Shown one piece after another: positions 48,382 to 58,249 of a stretch of 64,000 nt of DNA. The translations under genes were made by a program, and so were the position numbers. Location: positions 930,001 to 994,000 of the forward strand of contig JAUFSD010000005.1 of NCBI GenBank assembly GCA_033030425.1, given 5' to 3'. Position 1 is the stretch's first letter. Every line of letters starts with the position of its first letter. The notes below the pieces were generated by a model, which searched no databases, was not told where the DNA came from, and saw nothing but the letters and a program-made list of their open reading frames with translations. This DNA is from Verpa conica (lineage: Eukaryota; Ascomycota; Pezizomycetes; Pezizales; Morchellaceae).

Positions 48382-48772
48382 CAGACTCAGCTGCTGGCGG
48401 GGCATAGGCAATGGGGACGAGTTCGGCTCGTTCTCCGTGGGCCTTGAACATGGGAGAGAAGGGGAGCTCTTCTTTGGTGCGAGGGGTGATGTGTCCTTCC
48501 TGGACAGCTTGGGTGGTGAGTCGAGTGATGAGGTCCAGCCTCTCTTTCTGCAATTCCTCCTTCTCGGTTTGTAGGCGCTTTTCATGCTGGGCATTGAGGA
48601 CCGCGGTTCTCGAGATGATTGTAGAGACGTTTTTGGTGATGTTGCCAATCTTTTGGACCATTTCGATGAGGCCAGCAGGGGGGGACACTGGTGCTGGGAG
48701 AGTAGGTGAGACAACATATAGAGACGGGTGTTTGTCCTCGAATTTGCAGCTATGTCTGGAGCTTACGCTCAT
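48382..48772 (-). pseudogene. Chromovirus 2 downstream ORF (ORF4), cut by LTR C
   Basis: The ATG at 48772 overlaps the TGA of the preceding ORF (ATGA). The frame stays open to the LTR C boundary, about 130 codons. It is Pro-rich, then a probable coiled coil (NAQHEKRLQTEKEELQKERL), then Pro/Glu-rich. No known domain. It may be a separate product or the continuation of ORF3 after a frameshift. Confidence 0.45.
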
Positions 48773-49269
48773 AGGGCTGGTGGTTGGTGTTCGGGAATGG
48801 TGGAAGCGGGAGACGAGGCAGCAACAGGGTGCCTTTCCTGACAATCTTCACAGTATGGACCTTCAAGGATTGGGATTTCAGGCTGGGTGTTGGCTGCGGT
48901 GATTGCTACCTCAAGTTTGCGGTAGTCGAGAGTTCCATCCTCCCTAAGGAGTGGGGAGAGTAGGCTTTCGGCGGAGACATTGATTCTGGCTTTGATGAGG
49001 TTTATCTGTTGCCCTAAGGCAGCGCCTGTGGTGGCAAGTATGTTGGCATGGTAGGTGTTCATTTCCATGGTTGCTTCGAGTAACCAGCACTGGAAGATAC
49101 GGAGGGCTTGGGGAAAAGCTTTGAGGGATTGGGCGGCTACTTCATAGTTGCGTTCGGCTAGTTCTAGTTTGGTGCGGAGGAGGGAGATGTGGGCATGAGT
49201 ACTTATGCTGATGGAGGTGCCGTTGATGGTAACTTTAATGGCGGGGACGGGTGCGACATAGAGGGACAT
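48769..49269 (-). CDS. Chromovirus 2 extra ORF (ORF3) overlapping the end of pol
   Basis: The ATG at 49269 starts 166 codons, overlapping the last 35 nt of the integrase frame in a different phase. The protein opens MSLYVAPVPAIKVTINGTSI, has a long helical middle (LLRTKLELAERNYEVAAQSL and following), and ends with a Cys/His pair motif (CEDCQERH) and a Ser/Pro-rich tail. Position and strand resemble the extra 3' ORFs of some Ty3 elements, but no envelope features (signal peptide or membrane segment) are present. No family recognised; function unknown. Confidence 0.5.
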   Translation of the reverse strand: MSLYVAPVPAIKVTINGTSISISTHAHISLLRTKLELAERNYEVAAQSLKAFPQALRIFQCWLLEATMEMNTYHANILATTGAALGQQINLIKARINVSAESLLSPLLREDGTLDYRKLEVAITAANTQPEIPILEGPYCEDCQERHPVAASSPASTIPEHQPPAL

Positions 49270-50136
49270 TTTGATTTGTAGGGGAAGGTTTGTGTGGGTA
49301 TCGGTGATGGAATTTGTGGACAAGGGATTGGGAGTTTTCGAAATTGGAGGCGGGGTACCACTCTTGGTCGTGTTCTCTTGAATATTCTTTCCACTGGGCG
49401 CGGTAATAGAGTTTATTGCGAAGGAGTTTGGAATCAATGACATGATCGATTTCGAATTCTTCGTGAGAGTTGACAATGATTGGAGGAGAAGGAGGCTGGA
49501 TATGACCGGGTATTGGTTCTGAAGAGGCTGTTGGTTCGAGGAGACTGATGTGGAATGTTGGATGGACTTTCATGGAGGGGGGAAGGTCCAATTTATAGGC
49601 GCGAGTGCCTATCTGTTCGAGTATGGGAAAAGGGCCAAGGCGTTTGAATTCTAGTTTGCTGGAGGGTCGCATGGTGTTGATGTTTCGCCTCAGTAGCCAT
49701 ACTTTGTCTCCTGGTTTCAGAATGGGATCGGGTGACTGATACTTGTTTGACTGTTCGGCTTGTGACTCCTGGCTGAAACAGATTTCGTCACGGAGTGAGT
49801 TATGTAGTGTTTGTAGTTGTTTGGTGTATGATTCGACTTCAGGGGCCTGTGTCACGGGGGCTTGTAGGTTTAGGTGGTGTTTTGGGTGGTAGCCATAGTT
49901 GGCAAAGAATGGTAAGACTTTGGTGGTGCTTGAGGCTGTATTGTTGTAACAAAATTCGGCGGTGTTTAGGAGTTCTGCCCAGTTATCTTGTTGGTAGTTG
50001 ACATAGGCTCGGAGGTACTGTTCCAGGATGGCGTTGACTTGTTCTGTTTGTCCGTTGGTTTGGGGATGAAAAGCTGTGCTTAGGTTATTTTTGATTTCGA
50101 GTTCGTTGGTTAATTCTTTCCAGAAATTTGAGGTGA
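49235..50136 (-). pseudogene. Chromovirus 2 integrase C-terminal half and chromodomain
   Basis: The frame is open from the LTR C boundary at 50136 to 49235. It begins TSNFWKELTNELEIKNNLST and includes AFHPQTNGQTEQVNAILEQY, the integrase core; the Gly-Pro-Phe/Tyr module (FKRLGPFPILEQIGTRAYKL, HPTFHISLLEP); and a chromodomain-like end (EFEIDHVIDSKLLRNKLYY, AQWKEYSREHDQEWYPASNF). It belongs to a different clade from chromovirus 1 (Maggy/Tf1-like wording). The first half of integrase, RT and gag are missing. Confidence 0.88.
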
Positions 50137-51919
50137 TGTAAAACTGGCCTATACAACTGTCCAGGCTACGTCCCGTCAAGCTTAGAGTTCAGTTCGAAGG
50201 GATAAGATACCAACTACCAAGGTCTCCTCAGTCAACGGTAGTAGTTGTTCCCTTAAATCGCACAAGAGAGTTACGAACTACGATATTGTCAAGACCTACT
50301 AGAGTTAATTAGATAAAGCGGAAAGTTGTTCCGTTGAAGCTTCGAAAGTCACAGGCAAAGTGTTTATAATAAAGTTATAAGGTAAAGGTAGTTCAATAGA
50401 TTCAAATATATTTGTGAAGAATAGCAGAGTAACAGCTTAGGACGCAAGTCCTAATGGTATAACTCTACAGGTACGATGCACAGAAAGAAGCGTAAAGCCA
50501 AAGAGTGGGTCGTAGCAACAGAATAAACTATTACTATAAAGAATAGGCAGGCGAGAATTCTGAGCATGTAATACCAAACAATATAGCGTAGTAGATTGGG
50601 TGTCTATGTCTAGAGAATTACTGTCCCAGAAAGAGGGAGAACGGCCCGCTATTTATACAGAAAAGTCCTTTATCCTCCAACCGAGATAACTATGTGAAAA
50701 CCGAGGTGGGAACGCCGTTTGACCCTGAAAACTGTAACAAAGTAAAGGTAACCAAAAGAAATGAGTAATACAATGCTTGTAAGCGAAATGGTGTGTTAAG
50801 TAAATATAAATGAACGCAACAAAATATGACTCATAACAAATGGTGCAATACATGTAAGTAATAAGGTATGCAACCTTTCGATAAATATTAGTAGTTATGT
50901 AAAAATGTAATAAATGTAAAAATGTATCAAGAAAACAATCAGAACTGTCGTCGTAATGAAATGTAGCAAATGGAGATAAAATGTTATACAAACAAGGAAA
51001 GACAGACTGAGAATCTCGAAAAAAATAACAATATTGATAAGACTCGTTCTTCCCGTTGATGTTTTTGTAAAGAGACAAATCTGCCAACTATTTTATATAC
51101 TGCGGTTTGGGCTCGCGGATTTATTCCAAATCCTAATACAAACGCCTGGGAACCCCTAAAGACCCTGAAAACCTGCCAAGCAATCACGCCATACTATACA
51201 AATCTTACAACACAGTAACAATCGCCAATACAAATACATTCCCCCCATACTTATACAAATCCCAACCAGTCCAAGCACTTTGTCCCGGCCCTATCGTCTA
51301 TTCTAGTCAAGCCCGAAGGTGTACTAGAGTAATGCAATCATGTAAAGATGTTAGTGAGCCAATCTGTACTCTGCGGACGGGCCGATAAGTGTACTAACCA
51401 CCGCATCTGTTCCGTCCTTGCATGTTCCCTCGTGGCAGAGAGTCATCAAAGCCCTTTGGTACTAATCAGCAAGTAGTACTGGGAAGCAGGGCCTTCCTTC
51501 ATACTGTTAGTTTGTCAAGAAACATGCCCCGACTGGCGGAGGGCACAACTCCGTCAGTTCTAATCCGATTTCCTCGATTCTTTCACCAGTCAGCTCCAAA
51601 TCATGCCCTCTCATATACCCTCTGGATTTGGTTTGGACGGACGAATTTTCCTGACGCTCCAGGGGTTATTTTTGGGGTCCAAAGCTTGTGTTTTTACCAT
51701 GTGTTTACAGCAACTCTGAGGGGCCCCCCAGCACCCGGTGGGTGTCACAGTGGGGCGCCCTGCAGGAGATAGCCGCCAGCAATAGTATTCACACGCGCTT
51801 CTCCCCAAACCCCTATTGCGTTTCTCAAGAAACGAACAAGGGATTTTAGTTACCTAGATAGTCAAACAAGTGGTCTTCATGGTTCCCAGAAATACTCCTC
51901 TTATCAGGTGCCTACAACA
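50137..51919 (-). mobile_element. LTR family C, copy 3, interrupted by LTR B
   Basis: About 1160 bp without LTR B, inverted relative to copy 2. Left flank GGTGA (chromovirus 2 integrase) and right flank CTATA (LINE ORF2) do not match, so it too is a junction. It is not the LTR partner of copy 2, since LTR pairs lie in direct orientation. Confidence 0.85.
50413..51030 (-). mobile_element. Solo LTR, family B, copy 5
   Basis: 618 bp with TSD ATATT at 50408-50412 and 51031-51035. Nested in LTR C copy 3. Confidence 0.92.
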
Positions 51920-54900
51920 CTATAAATCCCCATCTCATCCAGCAACCATCCACAACGACACCTCAGCCGAAGCCATAGTGGACTGGCTGACAGAAGAAGG
52001 CTTTCAACTACACAACAAACCCGAATACACACACTACCCCCGAAATGGGAAGATGCCCAGCATCATTGATTTTACCTTCTCAAGAAACGTTCCCAATACG
52101 CTAATACAGGAATAGACCACGGACTCGAACGCGTCACACGGATCCGATCACACTCTCACACAAACACTCTGGCGCCTAGAACCCCAGGAAGCCACCCCCA
52201 GGAGAGCCTGGAACAAGGCGGACTGGGCGAGCTTCGCGCTCAAAGTCAGTGTTATTTTTTCGAGATTCTCAGTCTGTCTTTCCTTGTTTGTATAACTTTT
52301 TATCTCCATTTGCTACATTTCATTACGATGACAGTTCTGATTGTTTTCTTGATACATTTTTACATTTATTACATTTTTACATAACTACTAATGTTTATCG
52401 AAAGGTCGCATACCTTATTACTCACATGTATTGCGCCATTTGTTATGAGTCATACTTTGTTGCGCTCATTTATGTTTACTCAACACACCATTTCGCTTAC
52501 AAGCATTGTATTACTTATTTCTTTTTGGTTACCTTTACTTTGTTACGGTTTTTCAGGGTCAAACGGCGTTCCCACCTCGATTTTCACATAGTTATCTCGG
52601 TTGGAGGATAAAGGACTTTTCTGTATAAATAGCGGGCCGTTCTCCCTCTTTCTGGGACAATAATTCTCTAGACATAGACACCAATCTACTACGCTATCTT
52701 GTTTGGTATTACATGCTCAGAATCCTCGCTTGCCTGTTCTTTATAGTAATAGTTTATTCTGTTGCTACCACCAATTCACTGGCCTTACGCTTCTTTCTGT
52801 GCATCGTACCTGTAGAGTTATACCATTAGGACTTGCGTCCTAAGCTGTTACTCCGCTATTCTTCACAGTCAGAACCATCGACCCCGCTCGTCTAAAGTTG
52901 AACACACTCCCGGAAGCAATTCATAGCACAGACTCCATTCTCAACGATAATAACAGCGCAATCGATCAGACGGTTCCCTTCAGGAAGGCCGGAAGAAGGG
53001 GCCACCTCTGGTGGACCACACACTTGGACAATCTAAAACACACAGCCAGAGCAGCGACTAGAGTGTACAGGAACGAACCCACGGAAGAACACAAAAAACA
53101 CAGAAATAAGGCCTAAAACGACTGGAAGAAAGGAGTCAGATACGCGCGAAAAGACTTCCTGGACGAGGAACTAAACAAACACGACAGCAGAGCAATCTGG
53201 AAGGCTCTGAAGAGCAATAGGAGCCCAACCAGCATACCGGATATACAAGGTGAAAGCACATTCGGGGGGAAAGTTCGCCTTCTTAACGAAGCGTTCTTCC
53301 CCCATAATGGACGCTCCCTAAATCCACTCCCCCCCGGCTTTTTAGCTCCCCCCATTAAGGACATAAGTAACCACTATGAAGCAGTTACCATCGAGGAAGT
53401 AGAAACCTCGCTCAAACGAGACACTAAAACGGCTCCCGGAATAGACAGCATAGGGTGGCCAGTCATAATCCACGTACAGCAAGCCAATCCAAACTTTCTT
53501 CCCACACTCTATTCCCAGTTACTCTGGCACGGCATTCACCCTGAACAGTGGAAGGCGGCTAAGTGCGTACCCATTGTTAAAGCAAAAAAGACAGACACCC
53601 AGGACCTCAAGTCATACCGACCCATCTCCCTTCTACCATGCATAAGCAAGCTTCTGGAATCTATAGTTGCAGCTAGACTGGACAAGTATGGCACCCAGTG
53701 CGGAGGACTGTCCGACCAGCAAATGGGGGCGAGGCCAGGCCGCTCCAGCATAGACGCCCTCATGACTATCATGACACCAGCACAAAGGTGGCTTCGAGCC
53801 AAAAAAGATGCAGGACGAGAACCAATCAGACCCGCCATCCTCGCTAACGACGTCAAAAGGGCGTTCAACTCAGTAGTTCATCCAATACTCATTCAGATTA
53901 TGGAAGAAAAGAAATTTCCCTCCTACATCCGCAAGTGGGTCAGCAGTTTCAACACCAATCGAACCATTCATTTTGCTTTCAACGGCGAAATATCACCATC
54001 TCTTCCCTATAATTCAAGAGTCCCACAAGGCTCCCCACTATCACTGGTTTTTTACATGATATACGCGGACGCGCTATTAGCAACCAGAATGTCACTTAAC
54101 AAGAAAGGAACGGTCTATATAGACAATGACACCATTCTACAGGGGGGTACTACCCAACACATTATTAGCCGAAGACTTAAAGACAGGATGGCCATCAAAG
54201 AAGAAAGGGCAAACGTGCTAGGACTGGAGTTTTCGCCAGATAAAGCCGACCTTCTTTATATGCTACCAACCACCAGCAACAGTGCCCCACCCACCGCAAC
54301 AGTCCCACTATACCAGAAACCCATAGTTCCAAAGGAGGTGATCAAAACCCTAGGTGTACACATGGATCAGAAGTGCACCTTCAGGGAACAAACCAGCAAA
54401 GCAGCCTCCAGAGCCACCACCATCACGGCCATGATTCGGAATCTTTCCAAGAATCAAAATATTACCCTATTAACGGTGTATAAGCTAGTCCAATCACTTC
54501 TGATCCCAGCAATACTGTGGGGCTCAGAGCTGTGGTGGACAGGAGCGGACCACATTATCAGAAGGATAAGGCTAGCCTACCTCAGAGCGGCCCGCCTCAT
54601 CACCAGTCTCCCGGTTCGCACGGCCACCAGGGCAGTGCTAAGCGAAGCGGGACTCCCCACACTGGAAAATTTACTGGATTCCAAGACAGTCAGCTACGGG
54701 GTCAGAACACTTCTCAGCCCTGATTCCAATAGCATCAAACAAGATCTAATTCAATTTCTCGGGAAACCCACAAAAAGCACAGGGTTCGGCCTGGAAAGAG
54801 TGGCATATCTTCTCCAAACAGTGACCCATCAACTCATAATTGAAAATCCCAAGGACGTCTCCGCCCCCTGGCTTCCCCAAACCCACATACATATATCAAA

Positions 54901-55736
54901 AACGGACAAAGAAACGGAAAGCCTACAACATTAGGAATGGGTAACCAGTCACCCAGAGATCTATAGAATCTACACCGACCGGTCAAAAGAAAGCTCGGTC
55001 AGCTCGGCCTGGGTTTCCATCGCAAACAACACCATACGGCAGAGGTTGTCTTAACCTAGGACGCTTCGCGGACATACTGGACGGAGAGCTGGAAGCAATA
55101 GCCTTAGCGCTTTGCCACCTCCTGACCATCAACATCGTCAATACACCCATTTGGCTGTGCGTGGATAACCAACTCGCCATTAGACGCCTTGGGGGAGCCG
55201 TGGCCCCAGCTGTGGAGGCGGTCCAGAGGTCTCTGGTAGCAATTCAAAAACTGAAACACAAGGGATGCTCAGTGAACATGAGATGGGCCCCCTCCCACGT
55301 AGGCATCAAAGGCAACAACCTAGCGGATAAACTCGCCGGAGATGGCCTGGAACTACTTTGTACAAAACCCATAGTCACCCTCACCTGGTTAAAAAGCCTA
55401 CCCCATTGAATCAGACACACGGGTCTTTTACATCACACACCTACCCCACACCTGGCGACAGTTAATAGACGAACAGCGGGCATAATGTGGAGAGTTAGAA
55501 ACTCAGTCACCCATCTAGATCCCTCCCATTACAATCCATTCCCAAAATGCGAATGCGGCGACGAACTATCAAGCAAACACATACTGCTTGACTGCTCCCG
55601 CTACCACCAACAAAGGAAATCCATGATTGATGAACACTATCCTACTCACTCATGGGACCAGCTAATTAACGATAGCAACTGCTATCCCCTTATTCGGTTT
55701 GTGCTCGGAACGGAGCTTAATACTAGGAGGAAATAG
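51920..55736 (+). pseudogene. LINE (Tad1-like) ORF2: endonuclease end, reverse transcriptase, RNase H, zinc finger
   Basis: 51920-52249 encodes the end of an AP-endonuclease-like domain (AEAIVDWLTEEGFQL, MPSIIDFTFSRN). LTR B splits it. The RT spans about 53380-54500: KPVxxxx-type start, YRPISLLPCISKLLESIV, AILANDVKRAFNSVVHPIL, NSRVPQGSPLSLVFYMIYAD, GLEFSPDKADLLYML. The active site reads YIDN at 54116-54127 instead of YxDD. A TAG at about 54932 and further frameshifts break the RNase H (54950-55410; MRWAPSHVGIKGNNLADKLA). The CCHC-like finger CECGDELSSKHILLDC is at about 55548-55595. Several breaks: non-functional. Confidence 0.88.
52250..52867 (+). mobile_element. Solo LTR, family B, copy 6
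   Basis: 618 bp with TSD GTCAG at 52245-52249 and 52868-52872. Inserted in LINE ORF2. Confidence 0.92.
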
Positions 55737-55867
55737 GAAAGACGGTGACCTGCGCGGAGGAAGCTTTTCTTTTGTATGCAGGTGGGAGAGAATGCGTTTG
55801 GGATTTTCTTTTCTTTACTTTCTTTTCCTTTGTTTATAAAAGTGTTTTAGGGAACGTTTAGTGTAGG

Positions 55868-55945
55868 CGGTCGCTTAGCGACTTACTTAGTGGGCCACGG
55901 GCCTAGATAGGAAATAAATACTACTACTACTACTACTACTACTAC
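55868..55945 (+). promoter_or_regulatory. LINE 3' end: two hairpins and (CTA)n tail
   Basis: Stem 1 is GTCGC/GCGAC with a TTA loop (55870-55882). Stem 2 is GGCC/GGCC with an ACG loop (55893-55903). They are followed by TAGATAGGAAATAAATA and about nine CTA units. The same layout ends the neighbouring element (56978-57043), so it is probably the RNA structure its reverse transcriptase recognises. Confidence 0.65.
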
Positions 55946-55951
55946 TTGCAT

Positions 55952-57043
55952 CCTCGTTATGAGGTATACTTATTTGGAACCCCAATCTCGTCGACGATAG
56001 AGTTACTAGCAAACCTTCAGGCGCACATAACTTCTTCAGCAAAATTACCTCTGTAGTGCACGTTGAGCATGAGAATACCGCAAACCTTCGGGCGCGCTGG
56101 TTCCTCTTTGTCGAATTCTATCTTCTCTCTGGTGCCCCCTCGGGGGAGTTGCGTCCACCAGCCCCTATTACCTCCGGACTTCACACTGCCAGTCTCTGTA
56201 AACCTAGCGCTGGAACCTCTGTCAAAGTCTTCCGGAAACCCTCTCCATCTCAATTGATCTGGATGAGTCCTTACTCGTTGCCCTCAGGCGCTCACTACAA
56301 TTTTGGGGATCCCTCAACCAGAGGGCCATTCCCCACCACTACCAGCGAGTGGGCAGCCCCCCTCAACAACACATTTATTTACCGGACCAGGCAGACTCGA
56401 TTCTCCAGGTTCTCTACTATACGACAACACTTTCTCCAACCGGAAAAAAGTGTCCTAGTCAAGAAGTGGTTGACATCCAGTTCTTACACGGTCATCCACC
56501 CCCCAACTATCAACGGTATGCCGACTGACAACGGTTTCTACCTTCCCTACTTTGGTTCCACACAGTGGAAACTCAACCCTACTTTACATCCTACGCTCCC
56601 CTTACCTCTCTGCCAGCGGATTGTCCGTGTCTAGCTCCGGCTAGGGAAAGGGTTACGACGCCAGGAAACGGGAGCTCTTGTCTGTGAGGAGCTGTTCATC
56701 ACTTGCACCGCGATGTTAGTGAACCTCACTCGGGACCCGATACACCCCCCGGGATTCAAGCCCATCGACATGAAATGCCAGATTGGAAGACGCTTTTGGA
56801 AGAGCAAGGGTTGTTTATTATTTGGTTACATATTCTTTCTTTGGTGTCGCTTAGTTAGTTTTATGTGTTCCCTCTTTGGTGTGTTCCTCTACGCGTTTAG
56901 TTCGTAGATACATATACATTCTTTGGCCGGTACCCAGTACCGATTAGTTAGTTTTGTTCTGGCGGAGTTAGTTGGCGGTCTCCTCGGAGACTTACTTAAT
57001 GGGCCTTGGGCCTAGGTAGGAAATAAAAACTACTACTACTCCT
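55952..57043 (+). mobile_element. Second element sharing the LINE 3' end, 11-bp TSD
   Basis: Flanked by ACTACTTGCAT at 55941-55951 and 57044-57054 (partly CTA-repeat, so the unambiguous part is TTGCAT). The 3' end repeats the hairpins and tail of the preceding LINE. The body has an open frame, 56056-56634 (192 codons), rich in Pro/Ser/Thr and with no recognised domain, and a GCAAACCTTC(A/G)GGCGC motif repeated at 56009 and 56080. It could be a 5'-truncated, diverged LINE or a non-autonomous element using LINE machinery. Confidence 0.6.
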
Positions 57044-57149
57044 ACTACTTGCATTGTTACCATACCTACCTTGTCCCTGAGTTCCTAGTCTCTCGATACT
57101 AGCCTTGCCTTGTGATTATCGCCTGCTGTTCCCCAATAGGTGATCGGTT

Positions 57150-57678
57150 TTTACATTTTTGGGGTCCAAAGCTTGTGTTTTTACTGTGCGTTTACAGCAA
57201 CTCTGGGGGCCCCCCCCAGCACCCGGTGGGTGGTATAGTGGGGCGCCCCGCAGGAGATAGCTGCCAGCAATTATATCCCCACGCGCTTCTCCCCGAATCC
57301 CCTATCTGTATCGAGAAACAAACAAGGGATTAAAATACCTAGATAGTCAAACAAGTGGTCTTCCTGGTTCCCAGAAATACTCCTCTTATCAGGTGCCTAC
57401 AACAAGAGTCTCCTGACATCTCCTGACGTCTCCAAGGGCGACTATGGAAGCCTCCGGAGCTCTCCTGAGAGCTCTGACAGCTAGCCGAGCGTCTCTGAAA
57501 CAAACTCCGTCTCCTGATCGTCGAATTCTACAAACCGTATCCTGTGAATCAGAAGCATCAGGTGCATCAGAGAGAAACCTTCAAGTATGCTGATGTTGGT
57601 AGTTGGTATTTTATACCTTCGAACTAAACTCTGAGCTTAGCGATTTGTAGCCGGGGCAATTGTATAGGCCAGTTTCAC
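57150..57678. mobile_element. Mosaic of LTR C and element E fragments
   Basis: 57150-57405 is the end of LTR C in minus orientation, finishing GGTGCCTACAACA. 57406-57590 matches the left arm of element E and ends at its TGCTGATG terminus. 57591-57678 is the 3' end of LTR C in plus orientation (TTGGTAGTTGGTATTTTATA... to ...GGCCAGTTTCACA). It reads as E inserted in one LTR C and a second LTR C inserted in E, with deletions. Confidence 0.6.
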
Positions 57679-57695
57679 AGTTTCACATTCTTTAC

Positions 57696-58143
57696 AACAA
57701 TTACACCACAGTCACGTTATTGAAGAGCCCCTAGATACTCGAGAGTTTCTAGATCCTGCAGCTGAAACTGTACTTGATTCACCAACCGTGCGTGAGGTAC
57801 ATATATTTCCGGGGTTTTTTCCTATTTAATTTTTGCTGACAATCACTTCTGTGAAAATCTATAGGAACAAGTCATCAATTCCTTTTTACCAGCACCAATC
57901 GAGGACTCTGATACAGAGGAAAACATAGTTGAGAATCGAAAAGGTGGAGTAACTCGAGTGCTTTCATAGCTTCCTCCAACACAATTTTCTTTACTTCAAC
58001 AAGATGATAATATATTTGATACTCCTAGAATTATAGAGGTTATTAAATGGAAACGAGATATGGAGAAAAGAAGAATCCGGGTTATGGGTAGGCAAACACA
58101 GTGTAAAATTACAGCTTTCTTTGGAAAATTGTATAGTTCGTGA
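57696..58143 (+). pseudogene. C-terminal remnant of a pogo-like transposase
   Basis: A coding frame is read from about 57720 with an intron at 57797-57864 (GTACAT...CTATAG) and an in-frame TAG at 57967-57969. It ends KWKRDMEKRRIRVMGRQTQC KITAFF, then TGA at 58141. The Lys/Arg-rich stretch and terminal Q-x-x-I-x-x-F-F motif are typical of pogo/Tigger transposases. The DNA-binding and DDE domains are missing on the 5' side. Confidence 0.6.
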
Positions 58144-58207
58144 TATACGAGTCATGAAATATCACTCGGTTTTGTATATAAGAATAATTAGGCTATAAGA
58201 ATATGAA

Positions 58208-58247
58208 GTTCCGGTCCCGACCGTATTCTTATAGGGAGAGTCTACTG
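58208..58247. repeat. Right terminal inverted repeat of a pogo-like transposon
   Basis: GTTCCGGTCCCGACCGTATT continuing to CTATAGGGAGAGTCTACTG-type ending, immediately followed by TA (58248-58249), the pogo target. It lies 65 bp after the transposase stop, the normal layout. No left repeat is present in the window. Confidence 0.6.
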
Positions 58248-58249
58248 TA

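Noticed and set aside
46611..51919. The two family-C LTRs as the LTR pair of chromovirus 2.
   Set aside because: They are in inverted orientation, and their flanks do not form a TSD pair or abut a primer site or polypurine tract.
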